In this document: one piece after another, positions 27,130 to 35,356 of the stretch
How the letters are laid out: every line of letters starts with the position of its first letter
Position numbering within the stretch: the stretch's first letter is position 1
Assembly (NCBI GenBank): GCA_044233745.1
Contig: JBIIJN010000003.1
Span: 3,683-67,682, forward strand
Source: UBA6165 sp044233745
GTDB lineage: Bacteria; Bacteroidota; Bacteroidia; Flavobacteriales_D; Crocinitomicaceae
Reading direction: 5' to 3'
Length of the DNA: 64,000 nt
Translations under genes and position numbers: made by a program
Notes under the pieces: model-generated
Database searches by the model: none
What the model saw: only the letters and a program-made list of their open reading frames with translations
What the model was told of the DNA's origin: nothing

Positions 27130-27855
27130 ATGAATATTATGTTAGCACAAATCAAAAAAGAAAGCCGCATCGCGATAGTGGTGCTTTTCGCAGGATTCAT
27201 GAGTTTCGGCCGAGTAATGGCAAATGCTAACCTCACTGTTCAAACTTCTGAAATGGGATTCTACTCCTTGGAAATGAATGGGCAGTTTATCGACTTCAAC
27301 CAAAATGTTTATACGCTACCCAATGTAATGCCAGGTGTGCACAACGTGCGTTTGCATAAATGGGTTCAAGGGTTTGGTAATCAAGGCAATTGGAATGTTG
27401 TTTTTCAAAGTTTAGTTCACGTTTTGCCGATGCACAACACCGTGATTTTATATAATGCTTGGGGTGGAACAACAGTGCAGCATCACCCAATGGCGGGCAT
27501 ACCAAACATGCCTTTTCCAAACCCAGGCGGTCCAGGCGGAGTAGGCGCTCCGGGTATGCCAGGTGGTGGATTTGCAATGGGCATGGCACCTATGGTATTT
27601 GATCAGTTCATAGCGCAAATGGACAACATGAGCTTTGATAGTAACAAAGTAGAATATGCCAAATTCGCCATTCGCCAAAATGGTATAACGGTGGCACAAT
27701 TGAAAATTGCACTTGGTCGCTTATCTTTTGATAGCAACCGATTAGATTTGGCGAAATATGCCTATCCATTTACCATAGACCGTCAAAACTACTTTTTGCT
27801 ACAAGATGCCTTTTCTTTCCAAAGCAATTTCAGGGCGCTGATGAGCAGTATTTAA
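27130..27855 (+). CDS. Exported DUF4476 protein
   Basis: A 241-residue secreted protein with a signal peptide (about 1-33; a later Met at residue 4 is an alternative start). The N-terminal part holds a beta-rich segment (FYSLEMNGQFIDFNQNVYTLPNVMPGVHNVRLHKW). A Gly/Pro-rich linker (about 125-157: PGGPGG, APGMPGGGF) precedes the C-terminal DUF4476 domain with duplicated halves (MSFDSNKVEYAKFAIRQNGIT and LSFDSNRLDLAKYAYPFTID). The two halves are an internal duplication. Function is unknown; DUF4476 proteins in Bacteroidota are commonly exported. Confidence 0.88.
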   Translation: MNIMLAQIKKESRIAIVVLFAGFMSFGRVMANANLTVQTSEMGFYSLEMNGQFIDFNQNVYTLPNVMPGVHNVRLHKWVQGFGNQGNWNVVFQSLVHVLPMHNTVILYNAWGGTTVQHHPMAGIPNMPFPNPGGPGGVGAPGMPGGGFAMGMAPMVFDQFIAQMDNMSFDSNKVEYAKFAIRQNGITVAQLKIALGRLSFDSNRLDLAKYAYPFTIDRQNYFLLQDAFSFQSNFRALMSSI

Positions 27856-27858
27856 AAG

Positions 27859-27890
27859 AAAAATCCCGGGTGCAAACGCTTGGGATTTTT
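27859..27890. terminator. Bidirectional rho-independent terminator
   Basis: AAAAATCCC (27859-27867) pairs with GGGATTTTT (27882-27890) around a 14-base loop that holds GGGTGC...GCTT; A and T runs flank both sides. It ends DUF4476 on the plus strand and the amidase gene (stop at 27904) on the minus strand. Confidence 0.75.
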
Positions 27891-27903
27891 AGTTTTATTG
27901 GAT

Positions 27904-28791
27904 TCAAAACATCAGTTTTACAATCTCGTCAACAGCATCGGAGTAGGCCTTTGCTATAAGACTTTTGTTGTTTACTACTTTTTCTGTCTCTTTATCATTA
28001 CTCAAAAAGAAGGGCTCTGTGAGCACCGCCGGAGCGTTGGTGTATTGCAAAAGTGCACCTCCTCGGTCAGAACCTTTTCTGGGTAATATTTTTCGGTCTT
28101 TGAATTTTAATGCCGCCAGTACATGTTTTTGATATATCTCAGCCATTTGCTTGCTTTTGGCCGATGTGTGATAATATAGCATTTCAGTGCCTTCTGCTGC
28201 AGGTGAAGCTGAATTGGCGTGCAAACTCAATACGAAATCGGGTTTCAGGGCATTTATTTTTGCTGCCAATGCCGATTGTCCGTCGCTGTTTGGATCGCGA
28301 GAGGTAATTACAACTTCAGCATTTTTGATCATCGTTTTCATCAAGTTGGCAATTTCTGTGTTCAATTGAAACTCACAAATGCTGAACTTTTTGCTACATG
28401 CTCCGGGTGCTTTTGCTCGGTGACCAATGTCTATAACAAGTTTTGGTTTTTTGATTGGTGTAGTTGGTACTATTTCATCTTTAATCTCGCCAATCACGAT
28501 GTTTCTAGCCTCAGCAATTGTTTTTTCGAATTGTGTCCAAGTCAATGATTTATTGTCGATAGCCAACTTCACCATGGTCGAAATCAATAGCGGTGTGCTT
28601 TCAATCATCTTGGTGTCATAAAGCACTTTTTTTTCTAGCTCGCCTTGAACCAAAACCAATTGTCCCACGCGCTCAATAGCCGTTGAAAAAAGGAAATCCG
28701 TGCTGCCTTTTTTTGATTCAAGCAGCGTAATTTTACCACCTTTTGTGATTAACGTGGCATTGTCGCCAATGAATCCAATTAAATGCTTCAT
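27904..28791 (-). CDS. N-acetylmuramoyl-L-alanine amidase (Amidase_3)
   Basis: A 295-residue cell-wall hydrolase; the start at 28791 is selected because upstream codons add no signal and overlap the promoter zone. The C-terminal Amidase_3 domain (about 130-290) shows LVIDIGHRAK (first zinc His), SICEFQLNTEIA (zinc Glu), VLSLHANSA (zinc His) and VLTEPFFLSN (catalytic Glu). The N-terminal 120 residues are not recognised. Lack of a clear signal peptide is notable: it may be cytoplasmic, or the true start may lie elsewhere. It cuts the amide bond between MurNAc and L-Ala in peptidoglycan. Confidence 0.88.
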   Translation of the reverse strand: MKHLIGFIGDNATLITKGGKITLLESKKGSTDFLFSTAIERVGQLVLVQGELEKKVLYDTKMIESTPLLISTMVKLAIDNKSLTWTQFEKTIAEARNIVIGEIKDEIVPTTPIKKPKLVIDIGHRAKAPGACSKKFSICEFQLNTEIANLMKTMIKNAEVVITSRDPNSDGQSALAAKINALKPDFVLSLHANSASPAAEGTEMLYYHTSAKSKQMAEIYQKHVLAALKFKDRKILPRKGSDRGGALLQYTNAPAVLTEPFFLSNDKETEKVVNNKSLIAKAYSDAVDEIVKLMF

Positions 28792-28869
28792 TTTATGAAT
28801 TTTAAAGTTGTGTGTAAAAATAATAGAATTTTTGACAAAGCGCTTAGTGATTTGGCTCAAACAAAATGA

Positions 28870-29775
28870 TCAATTTTGGCTTAGTCCCATTTGCTCCATA
28901 AGTTGACCAGGATTATCGAATTCTTCGGGTTTCACCCATAGGGCATCGGCGTTTCTCTTGAACCAGGTGATTTGTCGTTTTGCATAGCGCCTTGAGTTTT
29001 GTTTGATTAATGCTACAGCTCGGTTGATATCAATTTGTCCATCCAAAAACGCGAATATTTCTTGATAACCCACGGTTTGAAGGGCGTTTTTTTCACGATA
29101 GTGCAGCAGGGTTTTTACTTCTTCCACCAATCCAGATGCCATCATCAAATCGACGCGTGCATTGATGCGCTCATACAATTTTTCGCGTGGCCAATCCATA
29201 ATGAGGTGATGACATTGAAAGTTGCGCTCTTTTGGTTTATGCTTATGCTGTTCGCTCATTTTCTTGCCACTCAATTTTATAACTTCTAAGGCTCGAATCA
29301 GCCTAACGGGATTCTGGTTGTCGCAGATTTCGAAATACTCAGGGTCGAGCTTGTGCAATTCTTTTTGGAGTGAATCGAGTCCTTCTTTTTCAAATTTGAT
29401 GTTGTACAATTCTCGAACATTTTTGTCTTTAGGCAGTTCATCCATGCCATTGCAAAGCGCGTCTATGTACAGACCACTGCCGCCCACAAGAATTGCGAAT
29501 TGCTGCGCGACAAAAATTTCGTCCAGTAACTCCAGCGCTTCTTTCTCAAATACACCAGCTGAATAATCTTCGGTAATTGATTTGTTGTTAATGAAAAAAT
29601 GCTGTGCTTTTGCCAATTCCTCATGGCTTGGTTTGGCTGTGCCAATATTCATTTCTTCAAAAAATTGACGGGAATCTGCCGAGAGAATGGGGCAATTCAA
29701 ATAGTTGGCCAGTTGAATGGCGGCTGAGGTTTTTCCGCTGGCTGTTGGGCCTCCAATAACAATCAAATGTCGCAT
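28870..29775 (-). CDS. miaA: MiaA, tRNA dimethylallyltransferase
   Basis: MiaA transfers a dimethylallyl group to N6 of A37 in tRNAs reading UNN codons. The 301-residue protein has a Walker A motif GGPTASGKTSAA at the N-terminus, SADSRQFF (DSRQ family motif), GGSGLYIDAL and the C-terminal NSRRYAKRQITWFKR. The start at 29775 overlaps the stop of the MltF gene by one base (TGATG on the minus strand). Codons upstream in the same frame belong to the neighbour's shadow. Confidence 0.96.
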   Translation of the reverse strand: MRHLIVIGGPTASGKTSAAIQLANYLNCPILSADSRQFFEEMNIGTAKPSHEELAKAQHFFINNKSITEDYSAGVFEKEALELLDEIFVAQQFAILVGGSGLYIDALCNGMDELPKDKNVRELYNIKFEKEGLDSLQKELHKLDPEYFEICDNQNPVRLIRALEVIKLSGKKMSEQHKHKPKERNFQCHHLIMDWPREKLYERINARVDLMMASGLVEEVKTLLHYREKNALQTVGYQEIFAFLDGQIDINRAVALIKQNSRRYAKRQITWFKRNADALWVKPEEFDNPGQLMEQMGLSQN

Positions 29776-31223
29776 CAATCTGGATAAGTTGCGGTATATT
29801 CGATATATCGATTTACCACTGTTTGCACATATTTCAGTGAATGACCAGCATTGTAAGCGCCTGATCGAACTACTTCGTGGTTGTAGAATTCTGGCTCTTT
29901 CAGCTTTTCCATATATTTGGATACTACATTGTCCCAATCGGTGTGGTCTTCCTCGAAATGTTTGGCCAGTCGCTTGGCATCCAACACGTGAGCAGGACCT
30001 CCGTTATAGGAAGCCAAAACAAATTTACATCGTTGCACGGGGTCTAAAACATCCGCATACATGTTTTGCAAGAACGCCAAATACTTTGCACCGCCCTCCA
30101 CCTGTGCCTCTGGAGTGGAATTGGGGTAAACACCATATTTTGCTCCTGTTCTGGGCATGAATTGCATCAAACCAAAGGTGCCCTGACTGGATGTAATATA
30201 GGCTTCAAAACGAGATTCTTGCATAATCAAGGAACTCAACAGGCGCCAATCCCATCCTAATTTTTGGGCTTCTTGCCTTATTTTGTCATCTAATTTAGAA
30301 ATTTGACTGCCATTCAACAAAAGCAAATTCATGCGTCTGTGGAAATATTTGGTTTCGTTGGCGATATATTTGGAATAGAGTGCAGTGTATTTTTTAGAAA
30401 TCAAATAATCACCGAGTAGACTGTTGATGGTGTCGCGCAATTCTGTGGCATCGTGTCGCAAGGTAAACGCAATTCGGTAGGCAAAACTCAATTGAAGCGA
30501 ATATTCTAAGTTGTCGTAAAGTTGTTTGTTTGCGGCAATTATTTCCTGCTCCACAACGGTAAATTCTATTTCTCCTTTCGACACTTGTTCAATCAATTCT
30601 TCTCGCGTTTGATCAACGGCCACAATGCCCATTTCTATGGCGTATTCATCAGCGAAATATTTGAGCTTTTTATGTGCGATTGAATTGTGCTGCACATGAA
30701 TTGTTTTGCCTTCCAATTCGTAAATGTTTTCCACTACAGACACTGTTTTTTTATCTTTTTTACTCGGCTTGCGTTGCACCAAACTCAAGTGACTCCAAGT
30801 GTGTGGTACTGTGTAAATAAAATCTGAACCGTGACTGCTAGAAATAGCGCGGAAGTCAGCAATCAGATGCCCCTTACCTGCAAGCAGCGCCTTATTCATT
30901 TCTTTCCTATACTCGAAACCGAGCACTTCGAGTTTTAGGTTCAATTTTTTGGCAATTTCTTTAAGCATTTCATATTCATAGCCCAAGGAAATGTTTTTGT
31001 TTTTGAAATGACTCAAGGTCGAGTTTTCAAAAATGACAGTTAATTTACCTTGTTGCAGAACAGAATTCAGGGTTTGAACCTCTCTATTGTCGAGCTTTTC
31101 TCTAATTTTTGTTGAATTCAAGAGCAAAAGTAGAAGCACGGTTGAGGTAATAACAATAGCCGAAGCAAGCGCTATTAGTCTTCTTCCTCGTGTATCAAGA
31201 AATGCCAAAATTTTCTCGAGCAT
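29775..31223 (-). CDS. mltF: MltF-like membrane-bound lytic transglycosylase
   Basis: A 482-residue murein hydrolase with an N-terminal membrane anchor (about 14-36), an ABC-type solute-binding (SBP_bac_3) domain (about 45-285) and a C-terminal SLT transglycosylase domain (about 300-470; catalytic Glu in SLIMQESRFEAYITSS, GTFGLMQFMPRTGA, LASYNGG). The layout matches MltF/YfhD, which cleaves peptidoglycan glycan strands with formation of 1,6-anhydroMurNAc. Start at 31223 overlaps acpH by 29 bases; co-transcription with acpH and miaA is likely. Confidence 0.93.
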   Translation of the reverse strand: MLEKILAFLDTRGRRLIALASAIVITSTVLLLLLLNSTKIREKLDNREVQTLNSVLQQGKLTVIFENSTLSHFKNKNISLGYEYEMLKEIAKKLNLKLEVLGFEYRKEMNKALLAGKGHLIADFRAISSSHGSDFIYTVPHTWSHLSLVQRKPSKKDKKTVSVVENIYELEGKTIHVQHNSIAHKKLKYFADEYAIEMGIVAVDQTREELIEQVSKGEIEFTVVEQEIIAANKQLYDNLEYSLQLSFAYRIAFTLRHDATELRDTINSLLGDYLISKKYTALYSKYIANETKYFHRRMNLLLLNGSQISKLDDKIRQEAQKLGWDWRLLSSLIMQESRFEAYITSSQGTFGLMQFMPRTGAKYGVYPNSTPEAQVEGGAKYLAFLQNMYADVLDPVQRCKFVLASYNGGPAHVLDAKRLAKHFEEDHTDWDNVVSKYMEKLKEPEFYNHEVVRSGAYNAGHSLKYVQTVVNRYIEYTATYPD

Positions 31224-31770
31224 CTGTTATGTATTCTTCGAAAACGCTTCGAATCTTTGTTTCAAATGTATAGAAAATAATTGGTGAGATGTCAATTTCA
31301 GTTTTAAATTTCAATTTTCTGTGCAAGTGCTCGCTAATGGCTACTACGCTTTCAAAGTCATAATAGCGATGTATGTACTTGTTTTCCTGTAAATTACGAA
31401 TCCATGGGGCATATTCATTTGGCGTTAATGGACTGGGTTCAGCAATTTCAATAAAAAAATGATCAAGAAATGAATCCAAGTCTTGCGCGTGGTATAACGA
31501 CCAATTGGAAGCCAGTAAGTAATCGAAAAATATATCGAGTGCAATTCCCGATACTTTTGGCAAATGCGTTGATAATTCCAATTTCAATTGTGAAACCAAT
31601 GGATGATTGTCCATAAAGTGGTCGATATCCCTATGCATGCGTATGCCTTTTTGGGCTTCTTCTGTGAAAGATGAAAATTGATTGCCCTTGAATCTATCGC
31701 CCAATAAATTAAACAAACGAGCCTCAGCAGACTCGTTTTGTGAAAGATATAAATGACCTAATAAATTCAA
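31195..31770 (-). CDS. acpH: AcpH-like acyl-carrier-protein phosphodiesterase (DUF479)
   Basis: A 191-residue HD-fold protein of the ACP phosphodiesterase family, which removes 4'-phosphopantetheine from holo-ACP. Motifs: MNLLGHLYLS at the N-terminus, GDRFKGN, GIRMHRDIDHFMDNHP (metal-binding) and ALDIFFDYLLASNW. The start is TTG (31768-31770), the only codon that gives the conserved first residue. It follows gpx by three bases and overlaps mltF by 29. Confidence 0.9.
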   Translation of the reverse strand: MNLLGHLYLSQNESAEARLFNLLGDRFKGNQFSSFTEEAQKGIRMHRDIDHFMDNHPLVSQLKLELSTHLPKVSGIALDIFFDYLLASNWSLYHAQDLDSFLDHFFIEIAEPSPLTPNEYAPWIRNLQENKYIHRYYDFESVVAISEHLHRKLKFKTEIDISPIIFYTFETKIRSVFEEYITDARENFGIS

Positions 31771-31773
31771 AGT

Positions 31774-32358
31774 TTATTTTCCTTCTATCCAATTGGTGAT
31801 TTCTGCATCTAAAGGATTGGTTCGTGGACTAATCACTTTGTCGATTTCACCATTTTCGTTGATGAGGAATTTTTGAAAGTTCCATTCCATCTCGTAGTCA
31901 TCAGCTCCGTTCAATGATTTTTGTGTCAAAAATTTGTATATCGGATGAATACCATCACCTTTCACGGTTATTTTCTCCATCATTGTGAAAGTGACACCAT
32001 AGTTTTTTGAGCAAAATTCTCCAATTTCATTGTTGTTCAAAGGCTCTTGACTCATGAAATCGTTTGCAGGAAAACCGATGATTACGAAGTTCTGTCCTTT
32101 GTATTTGTTGTGCAAAGTCTGTAAATCTTGGTATTGCGGTGTTAATCCACATTTTGAAGCTGTATTAACGATCATCACTTTTTTGCCTTTGAACTCACGC
32201 ATGCAAAGTTCCGTTCCTTCGAGGGTATTGGCGCAATAATCATGGATTGACTTTCTCGAGTTGGCAGTTTCTGGACTGTTCATAGGATTTGTGTTTTTTG
32301 AATTATTGGTATTCATGCACGACATGAACACAAGCGAAAGTAAGAATATTCGTATCAT
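31774..32358 (-). CDS. Lipoprotein-type glutathione/thioredoxin peroxidase
   Basis: A 194-residue peroxidase of the Gpx family with a lipoprotein-like signal (SLVFMSC, Cys14). The catalytic tetrad is complete with Cys rather than selenocysteine: Cys70 in NTASKCGLTP, Gln104 in SQEP, Trp159 and Asn160 in EWNFQ. The common resolving Cys in FPCNQF is replaced (FPANDF), as in many Bacteroidota, so the resolving partner differs (a second Cys, for example in EFCSKN). It reduces peroxides, probably in the periplasm. A consensus promoter lies upstream. Confidence 0.92.
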   Translation of the reverse strand: MIRIFLLSLVFMSCMNTNNSKNTNPMNSPETANSRKSIHDYCANTLEGTELCMREFKGKKVMIVNTASKCGLTPQYQDLQTLHNKYKGQNFVIIGFPANDFMSQEPLNNNEIGEFCSKNYGVTFTMMEKITVKGDGIHPIYKFLTQKSLNGADDYEMEWNFQKFLINENGEIDKVISPRTNPLDAEITNWIEGK

Positions 32359-32379
32359 GTTTTTGTTTTGAATAACGGT

Positions 32380-32409
32380 CAAAGGTAGGGATTTGTTCGC
32401 ATTATTCAA
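32380..32409 (-). promoter_or_regulatory. Bacteroidota-type promoter of gpx
   Basis: Read on the minus strand: TTG (32407-32409), 19-base spacer, TACCTTTG (32380-32387), matching TTG-N19-TAnnTTTG exactly. It begins directly after the terminator of the preceding gene and lies about 22 bases before the gpx ATG. Confidence 0.75.
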
Positions 32410-32410
32410 C

Positions 32411-32440
32411 AAAAAAGGACAACCCGAAGATTGTCCTTTT
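32411..32440 (-). terminator. Rho-independent terminator after the PA-domain T9SS gene
   Basis: AAAAGGACAA (32413-32422) pairs perfectly with TTGTCCTTTT (32431-32440) around an 8-base loop. On the minus strand the stem is followed by a run of T. It ends transcription of the gene whose stop is at 32460. Confidence 0.85.
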
Positions 32441-32459
32441 CAATATCAAACAATTTTGA

Positions 32460-34694
32460 TTATTTGTTGATCATCACTTTGAAAGTAGAAGTCTTTCCGT
32501 TTTCAAAAGCCATAGTGAAGGTATAGATACCAGTCGCCATGTTTTTAACATCAACAGTTAGTGTATTGTTTTGAACGTTCACATTATCTGTAGAAATCAA
32601 ACGACCGTTAGCATCGAAGATGTTCAACTGCGCAGCACCATTCAAGTTGTTTAATGGAATGTTCAAGAATTCAGTTGTTGGGTTTGGATAAGGTGTTACA
32701 TCAACAATGTTCTCTTCTCCTGTGCTTACCAAGTTTTTGTCGAAGAATTCAACACCTATTGCAGGCAATCCGTAGAAGTCAGTGAAACGACCCAAGCCAT
32801 CTGTGTAGATATAATAGTCGGGCTGAGCGTTTCCGTTCACACCTTCGTATTGTCTTCTGTTATCCAAATTACCTCCATCGAACAAGATGAAAATATCTTC
32901 ATTGTCTGTACCTACACAGAATACATAACGTGCATTATCTTCTAAAATAAGGAAATCGTCGTCACCAGTGCGAACAGGAGAGAAAAAGAGGTCACCACTT
33001 TCTGCGTCTGCTGGAACATCAAAATCTGCATTCGCAACCAAAGAAACTTCTACAGAATAGTTTGGGTCATTGATGTCTGTAAAAGGCGTGTTCATTCTCC
33101 ATACTGTTAAGCCCAACAATTCGTTAGCAATTGGAACATCAACTGCTCCAGTTATACCAAAATGCATACCACTCAAGGCCATTCTGCTAGCGTTTGGATG
33201 CGTATAAGCCACACAAGCTGAAAATGCAGTGCCGTCAGATGTTCTATAGCCAGGTCCAGCCAAAAGTGTTCCATCGGGATTCACAGAAGACCGCGTAAAG
33301 ATTTGGTTTTCGCTAATTATTAGATTAATTGAGTAGGAATTATCTCCCTCGTATTCCTCAACTTCATTAAGAACTTCTTCAACAGTCATAATAGCTAAAC
33401 CATCACCGCCATCAACAAAAATTGAGTCACCTACGTCATAACCAGAACCAATGTTATTAATTGTGTAGCTATTCACTTGACCACCTGTGTTTACCGCATT
33501 AACTAAAATGCTACTAGTACTATCGCCAGCGAAGATAGTAATCGAGTCACCAACTGCGTAGCCGCTACCAGCTTGGTTTAAAGTTACGTTATTAACTCCA
33601 CCGTTGTCTGTTGTTATGTTTACAGTGAGGCCTGTTCCATTATTATTCGTTCCAGTAGAAACATTGGTTGAGTCAACATAATCATTTCCTGCAACTAGCG
33701 AAGATAAATCAAAACCAGCAACAGTATTCATGGGTGCTGTAACGATGTTAAGTGTAAGTCCTGCTCCTGAGCCATTTGTTGTTGTTGATACGTTCGTGCC
33801 CGAAGAATAGCCACTACCGACTGTGGAAGATGATAATTCGAGAAGTGAAACGTAATTCTGAGTAGCTAAATCTGGGTCATAAGAAGCCGAAAGCGTAATC
33901 TCGTACAAACCTGGCGTCCAAGATGCTGGAGCAAAAGCGGGAGTAGATACATACATGTTTTCTCCTGAGTTTAGGGTAATGCCAGTAACAGTTTGTGTGT
34001 ATACTGGGTTACCGTTGAAAGTAATTGTAGCAGTAAATTTGGCTGCTGTTGTAGTTTCTTGTCCATAGTTGTGCAACCAAGCAGCTGGTGTATAACTGTA
34101 TTCTGAACCATTCTGAGCAACTAAAGATGGAATAGAGTTACCATTTGGAAGGTAGATGTCTTCAGAAAAGAATCCTAAATCATGGTCAAAAAGCCCAAGT
34201 TTGTTGCCAATAAATGCTTCAACTTCTCCATTTTCAATCGCTGTTCGTAATAAAGCTCCTGTTTCTTGAGAAATCATGACGACAGGTATCGTTACCTGTC
34301 CTCCATCATCGCCTTCTGCCATGCCTACAGGTGAACCTGGCGCATTATTGATGATAACTACTGCAATAGCTCCTGCTAAATTCGCATTTAAGGCCTTAGT
34401 TCCAAACTGACAGGATCCACGATATATTACAGCAATTTTACCAGCAATATCAGCGCCATTCGTTAAAGCCAAACAACACAATGAATCTGCAGCTGAACCA
34501 TCACTAGCGAAAGCGAGTTCACCAGTTACAGCGTTAGCAGGATCTGCCAAATCTGGGGTTAATGCCCAATCACTTGCATGGGTCATTTCATAGTTGCCTT
34601 CAAACTGAGCAGGCGCCAAAACATTGAAGATAATTTGTGCCTGAAGCATCATTGTTGCACCAAACACCGATAAGGTTAGTAACGTTTTTTTCAT
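32460..34694 (-). CDS. Exported PA-domain protein with T9SS sorting signal
   Basis: A 744-residue secreted protein with a signal peptide ending near LQAQ (start at 34694 by signal fit). Residues about 60-170 form a protease-associated (PA) domain (ALTNGADIAGKIAVIYRGSC, GAIAVVIINN, IPVVMISQETG). In the middle are low-complexity repeats (GSGYSSGTNVST, GSGYAVGDSITI, GSGYDVGDSIFV) followed by a long beta-rich region and a T9SS type A domain (YPNPTTEFLNIPL ... GIYTFTMAFENGKT). No peptidase catalytic domain is visible, so the PA domain probably binds or shapes substrate for another protein. Its own -7-like element is CAAATATA on the plus strand (34718-34725). Confidence 0.87.
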   Translation of the reverse strand: MKKTLLTLSVFGATMMLQAQIIFNVLAPAQFEGNYEMTHASDWALTPDLADPANAVTGELAFASDGSAADSLCCLALTNGADIAGKIAVIYRGSCQFGTKALNANLAGAIAVVIINNAPGSPVGMAEGDDGGQVTIPVVMISQETGALLRTAIENGEVEAFIGNKLGLFDHDLGFFSEDIYLPNGNSIPSLVAQNGSEYSYTPAAWLHNYGQETTTAAKFTATITFNGNPVYTQTVTGITLNSGENMYVSTPAFAPASWTPGLYEITLSASYDPDLATQNYVSLLELSSSTVGSGYSSGTNVSTTTNGSGAGLTLNIVTAPMNTVAGFDLSSLVAGNDYVDSTNVSTGTNNNGTGLTVNITTDNGGVNNVTLNQAGSGYAVGDSITIFAGDSTSSILVNAVNTGGQVNSYTINNIGSGYDVGDSIFVDGGDGLAIMTVEEVLNEVEEYEGDNSYSINLIISENQIFTRSSVNPDGTLLAGPGYRTSDGTAFSACVAYTHPNASRMALSGMHFGITGAVDVPIANELLGLTVWRMNTPFTDINDPNYSVEVSLVANADFDVPADAESGDLFFSPVRTGDDDFLILEDNARYVFCVGTDNEDIFILFDGGNLDNRRQYEGVNGNAQPDYYIYTDGLGRFTDFYGLPAIGVEFFDKNLVSTGEENIVDVTPYPNPTTEFLNIPLNNLNGAAQLNIFDANGRLISTDNVNVQNNTLTVDVKNMATGIYTFTMAFENGKTSTFKVMINK

Positions 34695-34772
34695 GATATC
34701 ATTATTTTTTGTTAGCACAAATATAAGCAATCCTTCAAAAAAGAAAGCCTACTATTCGATTTTTTATGGTTT

Positions 34773-35297
34773 TTATATGAATCTTGGGTCAACTTCCATC
34801 ACGTGACCGCAAGATTTGCAAGTGCGGTGGTCTTCCGAACCATAGAATTCTCTAAATCGAGGTAAAAAGTCGCGCTCAATATTATCCAAAGGAAAACGAT
34901 ATTCGTGAAGCTTGTTATTACAATTATCGCAAAACCACATCAAACCGTCTTGTAAATCAGTGCCTTTACGCACACGCTCAATTACCAAACCAACGGTATT
35001 GGGTCCACGCATAGGCGAGTGAGGTATATTGGAAGGCAATAAAAACATATCACCTTCTTTGATCTGAATGTCTTTGGCCTTACCCTCGTGCTGAATGCGA
35101 ACCGTGATGTCACCTTCGATTTGATAAAACAATTCTTCCGACTCATTGAAGTGGTAGTCTTTTCTCGCATTGGGTCCGCCAACGATCATTACAATAAAAT
35201 CTCCAGCTTCAACATACAGATTTTTATTGCTTACTGGTGGTTTTAACAAGTCTCTATTCTCGTCTATCCATTTTTGAAGGTTGAAAGGTGCTATCAT
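34773..35297 (-). CDS. haaO: 3-hydroxyanthranilate 3,4-dioxygenase
   Basis: This cupin dioxygenase opens the ring of 3-hydroxyanthranilate in the kynurenine pathway to quinolinate (NAD synthesis) or further catabolism. In the 174-residue protein the Fe(II) ligands are His49, Glu55 (KDYHFNESEE) and His93 (SNIPHSP), with the same 44-residue spacing as in characterised bacterial HAO. The C-terminal rubredoxin-like metal site, present in bacterial homologues, has Cys123-x2-Cys126 and Cys160-x2-Cys163. No other kynurenine genes are in the window. Confidence 0.95.
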   Translation of the reverse strand: MIAPFNLQKWIDENRDLLKPPVSNKNLYVEAGDFIVMIVGGPNARKDYHFNESEELFYQIEGDITVRIQHEGKAKDIQIKEGDMFLLPSNIPHSPMRGPNTVGLVIERVRKGTDLQDGLMWFCDNCNNKLHEYRFPLDNIERDFLPRFREFYGSEDHRTCKSCGHVMEVDPRFI

Positions 35298-35313
35298 TTT
35301 TTTATTTTTTAGT

Positions 35314-35348
35314 CTGTTGGCTGTTGGCTACTAGTTGCTAGCGGCTAG
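35314..35348. repeat. Degenerate heptamer repeats
   Basis: Five consecutive 7-base units lie between haaO and the phospholipase gene: CTGTTGG twice, then CTACTAG, TTGCTAG and CGGCTAG. All conform to a loose pattern ending in TGG or TAG. The run is 16 bases upstream of the haaO start codon, so it could affect its promoter or leader, or be slippage. Confidence 0.6.
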
Positions 35349-35356
35349 AAGCCCAT

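Noticed and set aside
26608..27236. Minus-strand ORFs in the 26.7-27.1 kb gap
   Set aside because: They overlap real genes or promoter DNA and show no family likeness or coding pattern.
31774..32358. Selenoprotein form of glutathione peroxidase
   Set aside because: The catalytic position is a Cys codon and there is no in-frame TGA at that site.
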